Below are positions 51,565 through 61,413 of a stretch of 64,000 nucleotides of DNA, in pieces. The DNA lies in assembly GCA_003223215.1 (NCBI GenBank), contig QHYH01000087.1:1-64000 (forward strand). Reading direction: 5' to 3'. The translations under genes and the position numbers were made by a program. Source of the stretch: Acidobacteriota bacterium. Lineage in GTDB: Bacteria > Acidobacteriota > Terriglobia > Acidiferrales > UBA7541. The first letter of the stretch is position 1, and every line of letters starts with the position of its first letter. The notes under the pieces are model-generated. The model had not been told where the DNA came from. It ran no database searches and was given only the letters and a program-made list of their open reading frames with translations.

Positions 51565-54029
51565 GGATGAGTCCAGCGATCTCGCCCGACCTCACGGACG
51601 CGCAAGCGCGAGCTGTGACTATGAGCGGTCTCGAGACTAAGCCAGTCGTGGTCATCTTTGCTGAGCCACTTCTGGCGCCAAGCATGACCTTTATCCGCGC
51701 ACAGGCTTCCGCGCTTACCGAGTTCACGGCCTTGTATGTCAGCCCCCAGCGGGCCTCTCCGAGCCTTCCGTTTCCCTCCGATCGTGCCGTCCTGCTGTGC
51801 GATAATCCCCGGGCACCGCAAGTCTGGAACCGGCTCAAGCAGATCCCCTTCAAGGTATTCGGTTACGCGCCCTTTTTCTTCCGGCGCGTCGCGGAGCATG
51901 AGCCCGTCCTAGTTCATGCGCACTTCGCCCCGGCCGGGCTTACCGCTCTTCCCCTGGCCCGCTGGCTGAAGGTGCCTCTGGTCGTCACCGTTCATGGCTA
52001 CGATGCCACGGTCAACGACGCGGATCTTATCCGCTCTCATTATCGAGCGCGAGTGTATGTCCGCAAGCGCCACCTCCTGCACCAGCAAACCGCGCTCTAC
52101 CTCGCGGTCTCGGAGTTTCTGCGAAAGGAGATGATCGCCCGGGGATTTCCCGAAGAGCGCATCGTAGTGCACTACATCGGAGTAGACACGCAGTTTTTTG
52201 AGCCCGACCGGCACAGGGCGCGAGAGCCGGTGGTTCTGTTTACCGGCAGGCTCACGGAGAAAAAGGGATGCGCGCATCTTATCAAGGCGATGCATGAGGT
52301 CGAGGCGGTGGCGCCTGAAACCAAGCTCGTGGTGATCGGCGATGGAGAGCTTCGCGAGGAACTGGAGGACATGGCCAGCCGGGGCCTGCGGAACTACTCC
52401 TTCCTGGGAGTGCAATCCCCCACTGTTGTGCGCGAGTGGATGAATCGAGCTAGCGTTTTCTCCGTGCCGAGCGTTCGTGCGCAATCCGGCGATGCCGAGG
52501 GATTGGGAATGGTCTTTCTAGAGGCCCAGGCGATGGGACTTCCCGTGGCCGGTTTTCGCTCGGGGGGAGTGCCGGAAGCTGTCGAGGATGGAGAGACCGG
52601 ATTGCTGGCCGAGGAGGGAGATTGGCGCACTCTTGCGGGCCATATCCTCACCCTTCTCGAAGATCGCCATCGTTGGAGGGCCATGAGCGAGGCGGGCCGG
52701 AGGCGGGTTCGCGCGTCGTTCAATCTGGTAACGCAGACCGCCAAACTCGAGGGAATGTACGGAAGGGTGCTGCAAGAGGCGGGTTCGCAGCGCAGGTTTA
52801 AATCTCTTGTTCCCGCGCCGACGTCAACCGCGACACGTTCCCCGTTCCCGAGGCGTCCAAAGCAACTCCCTACAACTCCCGGAGGAAGGTTTGCGTTTGT
52901 CCAGCCTATCTGTACGCATTATACGGTTGGGCTGTTCACCCGTCTCGCCGAACGTCTCGACGCGCAATACTTTTTCTACTCCGACGGTCGGGAATGGTAT
53001 TGGCAAGCCGAGCATGGAGTGCGCACTGGAGATTTTCCCCACGAATACCTTGGCGGTTTCCGCTTGGGAAAGGCCCGCATTGCACCCGCGCTTCCTTGGA
53101 AGCTTTTGCGTTGTCCTGCGCGGGCCATTCTGAGCTCGATCGACGGCAGATTCGCCCTCCCGGCCGCTTATTTGGTGGCGCGATCGAAACGTGTGCCGTT
53201 TCTGCTTTGGACGGGCCTTTGGTCTAGAGTAGACACTCCGCTGCACCGGCGGATCTTCGCGCTTACGCGCTTTCTTTATCGCCATGCCGACGCGGTCGTC
53301 GTCTACGGCGAGCATGTCAAACGCTATCTTGTTTCGGAAGGCGTGCGAGCGGAGCGCATTTTCGTGGCTCCCCACGCGGTGGACAATGCGTTCTACTCCC
53401 GCTTGGTCTCGGATTCCGAGAAGCAGGCGCTCAGAAACAAACTGGGCATCCAGGCGGGACAAAATGTGGTCTTGTACCTCGGACGCCTCGAGGCGGTCAA
53501 GGGAATCCCACACCTTCTCGAGGCCTTTGCGGCATCGTGCCTCGAGAACGCGGTTCTCGTTATTGCCGGAGCCGGTCGGGAGCGCCCGACTCTCGAGCAG
53601 CTCGTTTCTCGCCTGGGCATCGACGAGCGAGTCCGCTTTGCAGGCTATGTGCCGGTCGACGAAACAGTCGCGTACTACGCTCTCGCGAGCGTCGTGGTAC
53701 TTCCCTCGGTGACCACCCCGCAGGCCAAGGAGGCTTGGGGGCTGGTCGTGAATGAGGCCTTCAACCAGGGTGTGCCCGTAATCGCGACCGATGCGGTCGG
53801 AGCAGTTGCAGGAGGCTTGGTTCGGGACGGGGTAAACGGTCTCGTCGTGCCGGAGGCGAACTCGGCAGCGATTACCGTCGCGCTCGAGAGGGTTGTGAAC
53901 GATCCCGCCGCAAGGCAGCGCCTGGGAGCCGCCGCAAAACAAGTGATCGCCGAGTGGAGCCACGACGCCCAAGCTGCTGGCTTTGCACGTGGTCTCGAGT
54001 TCGCACTCGGAACGACGGTGGAGCCGTGA
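51561..54029 (+). CDS. Tandem GT4-GT4 glycosyltransferase fusion
   Basis: An 822-residue protein made of two glycosyltransferase family 4 units. Unit 1 (about 15-405): HAHFAPAGLTALPLA, VTVHGYDATV, TGRLTEKKGCAHLI, SVRAQSGDAEGLGMVFLEAQ (the EX7E region). A Pro/Ser/Thr/Arg linker spans about 410-440. Unit 2 (about 445-820): FVQPICTHYTVGLFTRLAER, LGRLEAVKGIPHLLEAF, AKEAWGLVVNEAFNQGVPVI. The two halves differ clearly, so this is a fusion of distinct enzymes rather than a recent internal duplication. It could add two sugars in sequence. Confidence 0.88.
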   Translation: MRMSPAISPDLTDAQARAVTMSGLETKPVVVIFAEPLLAPSMTFIRAQASALTEFTALYVSPQRASPSLPFPSDRAVLLCDNPRAPQVWNRLKQIPFKVFGYAPFFFRRVAEHEPVLVHAHFAPAGLTALPLARWLKVPLVVTVHGYDATVNDADLIRSHYRARVYVRKRHLLHQQTALYLAVSEFLRKEMIARGFPEERIVVHYIGVDTQFFEPDRHRAREPVVLFTGRLTEKKGCAHLIKAMHEVEAVAPETKLVVIGDGELREELEDMASRGLRNYSFLGVQSPTVVREWMNRASVFSVPSVRAQSGDAEGLGMVFLEAQAMGLPVAGFRSGGVPEAVEDGETGLLAEEGDWRTLAGHILTLLEDRHRWRAMSEAGRRRVRASFNLVTQTAKLEGMYGRVLQEAGSQRRFKSLVPAPTSTATRSPFPRRPKQLPTTPGGRFAFVQPICTHYTVGLFTRLAERLDAQYFFYSDGREWYWQAEHGVRTGDFPHEYLGGFRLGKARIAPALPWKLLRCPARAILSSIDGRFALPAAYLVARSKRVPFLLWTGLWSRVDTPLHRRIFALTRFLYRHADAVVVYGEHVKRYLVSEGVRAERIFVAPHAVDNAFYSRLVSDSEKQALRNKLGIQAGQNVVLYLGRLEAVKGIPHLLEAFAASCLENAVLVIAGAGRERPTLEQLVSRLGIDERVRFAGYVPVDETVAYYALASVVVLPSVTTPQAKEAWGLVVNEAFNQGVPVIATDAVGAVAGGLVRDGVNGLVVPEANSAAITVALERVVNDPAARQRLGAAAKQVIAEWSHDAQAAGFARGLEFALGTTVEP

Positions 54030-54769
54030 CGGGAAACCACGCCGCTTCGTTGGTTACCACGAGTTGGGACGATGGGCATCCTCTCGATCTGCGCATTGCC
54101 GACCTGCTCGCGAGATACGGCTTAACCGGCACGTTCTACATTCCCCGCAACGTGGGCTGGCCAACGATGACTGCCGGCGAGATCTGCCAGCTCGGTTCGC
54201 GGTTTGAAGTGGGCGCCCATACGCTCGATCACACCGCGCTCAACCGAGCTGCGGACGGCGAAGTGCTGCGCCAGTTGTCGGGGTCGCGCGCGTGGATCGA
54301 AGATGTCACGGGGAAGCCCTGCCGAGTCTTTTGTTTCCCCGCAGGCAAGTACCGGCGAGCACAGTTGCCCCTGGTGCGAGGAGCGGGATATCTGTCGGCA
54401 AGAACGATCGAATTCCTCTCAACCGACTTGCCACGCCGTGTCGAGGGGCTCGCACTGATTCCCACCACCGTGCAAGCCTACCCTCACTCGCCCGTCGCCT
54501 ATGCCAGGAATGCCCTCAAGCGGTGGTCTTTGGTAAACCTGTTTCGGACGGGGGCTTTGTTGTCGAGACGCGATTGGCAGAAACTCGCAGGGAAGTTGCT
54601 CGAGCGAACTCTCCGTCACGGGGGTGTTTTTCACCTCTGGGGACACTCCTGGGAAATTGAGCAGGAACACCAATGGGACCGGCTCGAAAAATTGCTGGCA
54701 ACGATTGCGGCAAACAAAGACAAGGTAACCTCGATGACGAACTCAGAGCTGGGATCCTATGCGCTTTAA
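54026..54769 (+). CDS. Polysaccharide deacetylase
   Basis: NodB-fold carbohydrate esterase family 4 protein of 247 residues. Motif 1 is TTSWDDGHP (catalytic Asp and metal Asp), motif 2 VGAHTLDHTAL (HxxxH), motif 3 FCFPAGKYRR, with a late LWGHSWE. GTG start overlapping the previous stop. It should remove acetyl groups from an N-acetylated sugar in the polymer or its precursor. There is no signal peptide, so it acts in the cytoplasm or on lipid-linked units. Confidence 0.85.
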   Translation: MTGNHAASLVTTSWDDGHPLDLRIADLLARYGLTGTFYIPRNVGWPTMTAGEICQLGSRFEVGAHTLDHTALNRAADGEVLRQLSGSRAWIEDVTGKPCRVFCFPAGKYRRAQLPLVRGAGYLSARTIEFLSTDLPRRVEGLALIPTTVQAYPHSPVAYARNALKRWSLVNLFRTGALLSRRDWQKLAGKLLERTLRHGGVFHLWGHSWEIEQEHQWDRLEKLLATIAANKDKVTSMTNSELGSYAL

Positions 54770-55748
54770 TACGGAAGAAATCGCAGGAAGTCTTTGCTGT
54801 CCCGATGATCAGAGATCCTTGCGCTCGAACGACGGAACTCTACGATGCTGCCATTGCGGCAGAGTCTATCCGGTCCGGGAAGGAGGGATCCTCGACCTCC
54901 TTCCAAGCAAGCCTGCGGGATCGCCGGCCAACCCGGAATACGCAGCCTATTACCATTTCGAGTTTTACCGAGCCTTCGAACCTCGAGAAGGCGCGAACCC
55001 GTGGGGCCTCCGTGAAACTCAGTCGCCGTCGTGGAGGCGGCATCGCGAGCGGCAGGTGCGTACCGTCCTTTCCATGCTGAGAAGAGACGAGGCCCGGTTC
55101 GAGGATCGCATCCTTGGCGATGTCTCTGCGGGTGTAGGAGATTACACGCTCTCCTACGCGCGGCACTTCAAGTGGGTGCTCCATTGCGACCTGTCGATCG
55201 ACGCCCTGCGTTACGCCCTCGCAAGGTCCCGCCGCATGGGTCTTCAGAATGTCTTCTTTTTGCGCGTGGACTATTTTGCCCTGCCCTTTCGTAGCTCGAT
55301 CGATCGACTGCTGTGTCTGGATACCTTGATTCGCGGGCAAGACCATGAGAAGGCTCTGTTAAACCAGATCGAGAGGGCCACTGCGAGCGAGGGCCGGGCC
55401 ATCGTCGACTTTCATCATTGGTGGCACAACCCGCTGCGGCGGCTCGGCCTGCTGCCGCAAAACTTCGGGAATAATCGCAGTTATACGCGAAGTGGCGCCG
55501 AAGGCCTGCTGCGGGAGTGCGGAGTGGAAGGCTGGAGGCTGGTCCGCTTCTACCAGGAGTTTGCACCAGAGAGCACGTCTTTAAAACGGATTTCTTGGCT
55601 GTTGCCTGCGACACGCTTATTATATGAGTTCGGGTCGGCCGCTTCCGGACACACCTCGCGAGCCAGCGCCGAAACCGACTTTTCAACCACCTCCCAGCCC
55701 AATCCGTCGGATACCGCTCGCGGAGCGGCAAAGATCTGGTACACCTGA
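54759..55748 (+). CDS. Methyltransferase-like protein with Trm112-type zinc ribbon
   Basis: A 329-residue protein. The N-terminus has two CxxC-like pairs (SLCCPDDQ, LRCCHCGRVYPVREG), a Trm112-like ribbon ending in GILDLLP. A degenerate SAM-binding fold follows: GDVSAGVGDYTLSYARHF then VLHCDLSIDALRYALARS. The usual GxGxG is ASAGVG-like, weaker than normal. The last 50 residues are Ser/Thr-rich and may be added sequence. The start overlaps the deacetylase. Confidence 0.75.
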   Translation: MRFNTEEIAGSLCCPDDQRSLRSNDGTLRCCHCGRVYPVREGGILDLLPSKPAGSPANPEYAAYYHFEFYRAFEPREGANPWGLRETQSPSWRRHRERQVRTVLSMLRRDEARFEDRILGDVSAGVGDYTLSYARHFKWVLHCDLSIDALRYALARSRRMGLQNVFFLRVDYFALPFRSSIDRLLCLDTLIRGQDHEKALLNQIERATASEGRAIVDFHHWWHNPLRRLGLLPQNFGNNRSYTRSGAEGLLRECGVEGWRLVRFYQEFAPESTSLKRISWLLPATRLLYEFGSAASGHTSRASAETDFSTTSQPNPSDTARGAAKIWYT

Positions 55749-55807
55749 CCCCTGCGAGAGGAAGGGAGCCGAAGCCGACGCCACCATTCGAAAGGAGGAC
55801 GCGCAGC

Positions 55808-57109
55808 ATGTCTACGGCGCCGAGGTCTGCGTTGCGCCTTTTCGCGTTGCTGGTCCTGGCTGCGATCTCGGTCGAGTTGTGGAAGAGTAGGGCGCGCGCG
55901 ACAAGGCTCGTGCCTCCGAGCGAGCCCGTTCCACTTTCCTTCTTCGGCCTGCACATACACCATCTCCCGCAGCCGACACCCTGGCCTCGAGTCTCGTTCG
56001 GTTCCTGGCGCCTTTGGGACGCCTATGTAGTCTGGCCCAACGTGGAGCCGCAAAAAGGGCAGTGGGATTTCTCGCACCTCGATGGTTATATCTCTCTGGC
56101 GGAGAGTCATAGTGTCGAGATCTTGTTGCCCCTCGGGCTAACACCCGCGTGGGCTTCTAGCCGGCCGAAAGAAAAGTCAGGTTATGAACCCGGCAACGCT
56201 GCTGAACCTCGGAATATTTCCGATTGGAGCGAGTATGTTCGCGAGGTCGCCACGCGTTACAAAGGCCGCATCCACGCCTACGAGATTTGGAATGAACCGA
56301 ACCTGAGCGATTTCTTTTCTGGCCGACCGGACACGATGCTCGAACTGGCCCGCGAAGCCTATGGCGTTCTGAAGCAAGTGGACGAGACGGTTCTCGTCGT
56401 TTCGCCGTCCGCCACCGGGCAAACGGGAATCGCATGGCTTGAACACTATCTGCAGATGGGGGGTGGCGCGTACGCCGACGTAATCGGGTTTCACTTTTAT
56501 GTCACACCGGGCGCACCGGAAGCCATGCTGGAGCTCGGAGAGCGCTTGCGCACCGTGCTAGAGGAAAACCATTTGGCGACGAAGCCCCTGTGGAACACCG
56601 AAACGGGCTGGCTCATCGAGAACCGGTTGAGCAAGGTCACGCCGCAAAACTCCTCCTTTAGCAGGGTACTGACGCTCGAGGAAGCCTCCGCCTATGTGGC
56701 GCGTTCCTATCTGCTGAACTGGGCCATGGGCGTCCGACGATTTTACTTTTATTCCTGGGACAGCGAGGTCGGCGGATTGACGGAAGCGGATGGACAGACC
56801 TTGAAACCTCCGGCAACCGCTTTTGCGGAAACCGAGAAGTGGCTGGTTGACGCGCGCATGGTTTCTTGTCTTCCCGATCGGAGTGGCACCTGGATTTGCG
56901 AACTGAGCCGTCCGGATCATCGCGCGTGGGTCGTTTGGAATCCGGCCCGAACCGTGGAATTCAAGATTCCCGAGGCGTGGACGGTAAGCGAGGAGAGAGA
57001 TTTGTCCGGTAGACAGCTTTCCTTAAGTCCCGCTTCCACCGTTTTCATCGGACCAGCCCCCGTTTTGCTGTCCCGTGAACGACCATCTCGAGAACGCCAG
57101 GGGGGCTGA
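55808..57109 (+). CDS. Clan GH-A glycoside hydrolase in the polysaccharide locus
   Basis: A 433-residue hydrolase with a signal anchor (LRLFALLVLAAISVELW). Acid/base Glu in YEIWNEPNLSDFF and nucleophile Glu in PLWNTETGWL; early strand WRLWDAYVVWPNVEPQKGQW. Hydrolases inside Wzx/Wzy loci commonly trim the nascent polymer in the periplasm. It is a paralogue of the protein at 24920-26338. AAAGGAGG precedes the ATG. Confidence 0.85.
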   Translation: MSTAPRSALRLFALLVLAAISVELWKSRARATRLVPPSEPVPLSFFGLHIHHLPQPTPWPRVSFGSWRLWDAYVVWPNVEPQKGQWDFSHLDGYISLAESHSVEILLPLGLTPAWASSRPKEKSGYEPGNAAEPRNISDWSEYVREVATRYKGRIHAYEIWNEPNLSDFFSGRPDTMLELAREAYGVLKQVDETVLVVSPSATGQTGIAWLEHYLQMGGGAYADVIGFHFYVTPGAPEAMLELGERLRTVLEENHLATKPLWNTETGWLIENRLSKVTPQNSSFSRVLTLEEASAYVARSYLLNWAMGVRRFYFYSWDSEVGGLTEADGQTLKPPATAFAETEKWLVDARMVSCLPDRSGTWICELSRPDHRAWVVWNPARTVEFKIPEAWTVSEERDLSGRQLSLSPASTVFIGPAPVLLSRERPSRERQGG

Positions 57110-57140
57110 TACGGCGTATGGGAACGAACAAGGACAACCG

Positions 57141-58349
57141 ATGAAAGTGCTCATGCTGCACTGCCGATATAAAAAGCGCGGAGGGGAAGACCTGGCGGTT
57201 GAATCCGAAGAACAACTGCTCTCGACCCGCGGTCATGCCGTTTTCCCTTACCGTCGGAACAATGCGGAAATCGAGCCGTTCACGATCGTTGAAAAGGCGG
57301 CCTTGCCCTTGACGACCGTGTGGTCGAACAAAACCCTTGCCGAGGTCCGGCACTTTGCCTTGAACCACCAGCCGGACGTGGCGCACTTCCACAACACCTT
57401 TCCTTTGATCTCCCCGTCGGCTTATTCCGCTTGTCAGTTGGCGGGGATTCCCGTGGTGCAGACGCTTCACAACTATCGCCTCGTGTGTCCCGGGACGACG
57501 CTCTCGCGCGGCGGGAAGCCCTGCGAGTGCTGCCTCGGGAAAGGGATTGCCTGGCCGGCGGTGCGCTATGCCTGCTATCGCGGAAATAGAACGGCGAGCG
57601 GAACCGTTGCCGCCATGCTCGCGATCCACCGGGCTCTCGGCACTTGGACCAAGAGGGTAGACTTGTATGTCGCGCTGTCGAATTTTGCCAGAGATAAGTT
57701 CATCGCTGGCGGACTGCCCGCGGCAAAAATTGTCGTCAAACCCAATTTTGTTCATCCTGATCCAGGCGCCGAGCGCGACGTTTCCGACTACGCCTTGTTC
57801 GTGGGTCGTCTCTCTCCGGAAAAAGGATTGGGAACCTTGCTCGCCGCTTGGAAGCAACTCGGGAGCAAGATTGCTCTGCGGATCGTGGGGGATGGCCCCC
57901 TGCGCCGTGAGCTCGAAGCTCTGGTCGAGAGGCTGGGGCTTGCTCGGGTGCGGTTTCTCGGTCACCTCGACCGCCAAGCGGTTTTTGCGGCAATGAAGAG
58001 TGCTCGATTCTTGGTCGTGCCGAGCGAGTGCTACGAGAATCTCCCCATGACGGTCACGGAGGCTTACGCCTGCGGCACCCCAACCATCGTAGCGGGACTC
58101 GGAGCCCTCGAAGAGATGGTAGCAGACGAACGCACCGGGATACACTTTGTCCCGGGTAATGCCGAGGACCTGGCCTGCAAGGTGGAATGGGTTTGGACCC
58201 ATCCGCGAGATATGGAAGAGATCGGACAGGCCGGCCGCGCTGAGTTCGTGGCCAAGTACACCGCCGACAGAAACTATGAGATGCTCATGGCCATTTATAA
58301 ACGCGCCATCGAATCGCGGCAGGAAGACCTCCCTTGGCGAGTGAATTGA
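57141..58349 (+). CDS. Glycosyltransferase family 4
   Basis: A 402-residue GT4 enzyme. MKVLMLHCRYKKRGGED opens the first Rossmann fold, followed by VVQTLHNYRLVCPGTTLSRG with a Cys-rich loop (PCECCLGKGI), then FVGRLSPEKGLGTLLAAW, RFLGHLDRQA and the EX7E region VPSECYENLPMTVTEAYA. The ATG at 57141 is preferred; a GTG at 57075 would overlap the hydrolase gene by 35 bases. Confidence 0.9.
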   Translation: MKVLMLHCRYKKRGGEDLAVESEEQLLSTRGHAVFPYRRNNAEIEPFTIVEKAALPLTTVWSNKTLAEVRHFALNHQPDVAHFHNTFPLISPSAYSACQLAGIPVVQTLHNYRLVCPGTTLSRGGKPCECCLGKGIAWPAVRYACYRGNRTASGTVAAMLAIHRALGTWTKRVDLYVALSNFARDKFIAGGLPAAKIVVKPNFVHPDPGAERDVSDYALFVGRLSPEKGLGTLLAAWKQLGSKIALRIVGDGPLRRELEALVERLGLARVRFLGHLDRQAVFAAMKSARFLVVPSECYENLPMTVTEAYACGTPTIVAGLGALEEMVADERTGIHFVPGNAEDLACKVEWVWTHPRDMEEIGQAGRAEFVAKYTADRNYEMLMAIYKRAIESRQEDLPWRVN

Positions 58350-59128
58350 GGAACGGAGTGGAAGTACGGAGGCTCTCCTTCGAAGTCCTGGGTGTGCATG
58401 TGGACGCGCTGGACCTTCCGGAAGCATGTCGAACCGTCCGCGAGTGGATCGAGCACCGGCGCGGTTGCCGCTATGTCGCACTCACCGGCATGCACGGGAT
58501 CATGGAGGCGCAACACGATCCTGCCTTCAAATGCATCCTTAATGCCGCCGACCTGGTGGTGCCAGATGGCACGCCTCTGGTTTGGCTTAGCCGATTTCGG
58601 GGACGGCCGCTCACGCGCCGGGTCTACGGGCCTGAGCTCATGCTCGAGGTGTGCCGGCAAACCGCTTCGACGGGCTGTCGTCATTTCCTGGTTGGCGGGG
58701 CGCCCGGCGTCGCGGACCGACTCGCGACCATCCTCAAGCGCAGGTTTCCAGGGCTCGTGATTGCGGGCACATGCTCGCCTCCGTTCGAACCCTGGACCGA
58801 AGCGCAAGAAGAAGAACTCGTGGCCACCATCAATCGGGCCGCCCCGGACGTCGTTTGGGTTGGTCTTGGCACGCCCAAACAGGAGCAATGGATGCACCGG
58901 CACCGCGGCCATTTGCAGGCTGCGGTTCTGCTGGGCGTAGGAGCGGCGTTTGATATCCATTCGGGGAGGCGAAGACAGGCGCCCCGCTGGATACGCGAGA
59001 ACGGAGGAGAATGGCTTTTCCGATTGGTTCAGGAACCCCGGAGACTCTGGCGGCGCTACCTCGTCTATGGACCGCAATTTCTCTTTTCCGTTGCGCTCGA
59101 ATCGCTCAAGCTCAGAAGATTCGAATAG
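58334..59128 (+). CDS. WecG/TagA/CpsF family glycosyltransferase
   Basis: A 264-residue GT26 enzyme. Signatures: VALTGMHGIMEAQHDP, AADLVVPDGTPLVWLSRF, FLVGGAPGVADRLA and VWVGLGTPKQEQWM, ending GVGAAFDIHSGRRRQAPRW. It adds N-acetylmannosaminuronate or N-acetylmannosamine in known pathways. The start overlaps the preceding gene by 16 bases. Confidence 0.92.
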   Translation: MASELRNGVEVRRLSFEVLGVHVDALDLPEACRTVREWIEHRRGCRYVALTGMHGIMEAQHDPAFKCILNAADLVVPDGTPLVWLSRFRGRPLTRRVYGPELMLEVCRQTASTGCRHFLVGGAPGVADRLATILKRRFPGLVIAGTCSPPFEPWTEAQEEELVATINRAAPDVVWVGLGTPKQEQWMHRHRGHLQAAVLLGVGAAFDIHSGRRRQAPRWIRENGGEWLFRLVQEPRRLWRRYLVYGPQFLFSVALESLKLRRFE

Positions 59129-59256
59129 TTCGGTTGAAACCTTGCCGAGAAGCGGGTTGATTTTCGCTCGCTGTACGGAGCATTTGATTTCTGTTCACCA
59201 AAGCTGCTCGAGCAACGCATCGTCCTAATAGGGCGGAAGGAAAAACACCTGTCGTC

Positions 59257-61176
59257 ATGTGCGGAATCGTTGGCTCCATACAAACCGGTGAGCACGTACC
59301 GCTTCGAGACGCGGTTCGACGGGCCATGGATCATATGGTCCATCGCGGGCCGGACGGCCAAGGCCTAGAGGAGTTTATCGTCAGAAACGGCACCGCTTCG
59401 TCCACTTTGGGCGCACCTCCGATTGCCACGGTCTTGTTCGGTCACCGCAGATTGGCCATCATCGATCTATCGGAAGCCGCGCGCCAGCCCATGTCGACTC
59501 CCGACGGCCGATTCCACCTTAGTTTCAATGGCGAGATTTACAACTATCGGGAAATTCGCGCCGAACTCAAGAATCTCGGCCACAGTTTCCGGACCAGCTC
59601 CGATGCGGAAGTGCTGCTCGAGGGATGGCGAAGATGGGGAAAGGCCTTGCTGCCGCGCCTGATCGGTATGTTTGCGTTTGCCGTTTTCGATTCCGAGCAC
59701 GCTTCTGTCCTGCTCGCGCGAGACCCCTTTGGCATCAAGCCGCTTTATTACGTCCAGGACAGGCACAGAATCGTATTTGCCTCGGAAATTGCTCCGCTGC
59801 TCGAGGTCCCCGGGGTGAGCCGCAAGGCACACCCACAGACGGTCTATGACTTCCTTTCCGGCGCAATGGGGGAACTTGCCGACAGGACCTTTTTTCAAGA
59901 CGTCCGCCAGCTTGCAGCCGGGCACTATTTGGCAATTTCCTGCGCATCTCCCGGGACGGCAGAGCCCGTGTGTTACTGGGAACTCGAGCGGAAACGGGCC
60001 CAGTGCATATCGCCCCAAGAGGCGAGCTCAGGCTTCCGCGATCTTTTCGAGCAAAGCATCAGACTGCATCTGCGGAGCGACGTTCCTGTTGGCGTGTCTC
60101 TTTCCGGAGGCATGGATTCGTCTGCGATCACGGCCATGGTCCGAGCTGTCCAGGGCCCGGAAATCCCATTACACACGTTTAGTTATGTCGCAGAAGATCC
60201 TGAGCTCTCAGAAGAACGGTGGTCTGGAATGGTCGCGCGGGCGATGGCGGCCAAACAGCACCTAGTCCACATTCATCCCAACGAGCTCGTCGAGGACTTT
60301 CGCGAGCTAGTGCGCGTGCAAGAACAGCCATTTGGATCGCCAACCATCTACGCCCAGTACCGCATTTTTCGATCCGTTCACGAGGCGGGCGTGAAAGTGG
60401 TGTTGACCGGCCAGGGTGCAGATCAATATCTCGGGTACATTCGGCATCTCCCCGTGCGTCTTGCCACCCTCGTGCGGACAGGCCATTGGTTAGCGGCCAT
60501 GCAGTTCCTGCGGCATGCGAAGGCGCTGCCTACGTCGGCGGCACTAAGCCTCCGGGGGGTGGTACGCGAGACCCTTCCGGCGACCCTTGTAGAAACCGTG
60601 AGGCGTGTGCGAACAAGGCCGCCGCTCGGGGCCAATGCCGATTGGTTTCGCGAGCGCGGGATCGGCTCTCCAAGAACCCGTTACAGCAAAGGTCCTGGAC
60701 GCAGTTTGCACGGTCTGGCGAAGCAGAACCTTTTGGAGGCTCTTCCCGCCTTGCTTCGGTTTGAAGACAGAAATGCAATGGCCTTTTCGGTAGAGAACCG
60801 CGTTCCCTTCCTGACTACTGATCTTCTCCATTTTGTATTTTCCCTGCCCGAGGAAGAAATTATTTCCGCGGAGGGTCGTTGCAAGGCGGTTCTGCTTCGT
60901 GCCATGCGCGGGCTCGTCCCCATGGAGGTCCTCGACCGCCGCGACAACATCGGGTTTGCCATGCCCATCTCGAAACTGAATCGTCAAACGCAGTCGTGGC
61001 TCCAAGGTATCCTGAGGGGCGCCGCCGCCATTCCTGCTCTGGATGTTGCCGAACTCGAGAGACGTGTGAACCTGACCCTGGACAATCAAGCGTCCGATAC
61101 AGAGTCAGAACGCTGGTTGTGGCGATGGCTGAGCCTCATAACCTGGGCCAGCGAGTTCCAAGTGCGCTTTGCGTGA
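59257..61176 (+). CDS. asnB: Asparagine synthetase (glutamine-hydrolysing)
   Basis: A 639-residue enzyme with an N-terminal class II amidotransferase domain (catalytic Cys2 in MCGIVGS, FNGEIYNY) and a synthetase domain with the ATP loop SLSGGMDSSAI. Such enzymes in exopolysaccharide loci are thought to amidate a sugar acid. A relative closes the lasso-peptide ring, but those lack glutaminase activity more often, and this protein sits 15 kb from the peptides. A sugar role is favoured; a peptide role cannot be excluded. Last gene of the block. Confidence 0.9.
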   Translation: MCGIVGSIQTGEHVPLRDAVRRAMDHMVHRGPDGQGLEEFIVRNGTASSTLGAPPIATVLFGHRRLAIIDLSEAARQPMSTPDGRFHLSFNGEIYNYREIRAELKNLGHSFRTSSDAEVLLEGWRRWGKALLPRLIGMFAFAVFDSEHASVLLARDPFGIKPLYYVQDRHRIVFASEIAPLLEVPGVSRKAHPQTVYDFLSGAMGELADRTFFQDVRQLAAGHYLAISCASPGTAEPVCYWELERKRAQCISPQEASSGFRDLFEQSIRLHLRSDVPVGVSLSGGMDSSAITAMVRAVQGPEIPLHTFSYVAEDPELSEERWSGMVARAMAAKQHLVHIHPNELVEDFRELVRVQEQPFGSPTIYAQYRIFRSVHEAGVKVVLTGQGADQYLGYIRHLPVRLATLVRTGHWLAAMQFLRHAKALPTSAALSLRGVVRETLPATLVETVRRVRTRPPLGANADWFRERGIGSPRTRYSKGPGRSLHGLAKQNLLEALPALLRFEDRNAMAFSVENRVPFLTTDLLHFVFSLPEEEIISAEGRCKAVLLRAMRGLVPMEVLDRRDNIGFAMPISKLNRQTQSWLQGILRGAAAIPALDVAELERRVNLTLDNQASDTESERWLWRWLSLITWASEFQVRFA

Positions 61177-61195
61177 CACGCCGGACTGGGCGGCT

Positions 61196-61238
61196 CGGCT
61201 CCTGCATTAGTCGTTTCGGGGCCTGCTCGGCGTTCACT
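61196..61238. repeat. 43-base repeat, copy 2
   Basis: Starts CGGCTCCTGCATTAGTCGTT, 20 bases after the asnB stop. Matches 26407-26449. Confidence 0.6.
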
Positions 61239-61413
61239 TGCGTTCACCACCTGCATGCTTGCCGAGTCGCCTTCGCGACCTTCTGCACCAGAGGCTCCAG
61301 CAGTCTCGTCGCCTCCACCGCTGCTCTGATTGCTACCGGGTGGAGCGAACCAGTTCCCCGGGCGGGTCTCACGGAGCATCACCAATGTCGCGAAACTCCG
61401 CTAAAATCGTAGA

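Noticed and set aside
59257-61176. Asparagine synthetase as lasso-ring cyclase
   Set aside because: It has an intact glutaminase site, lies 15 kb from the peptides among sugar genes, and the peptide core offers no acidic ring residue.
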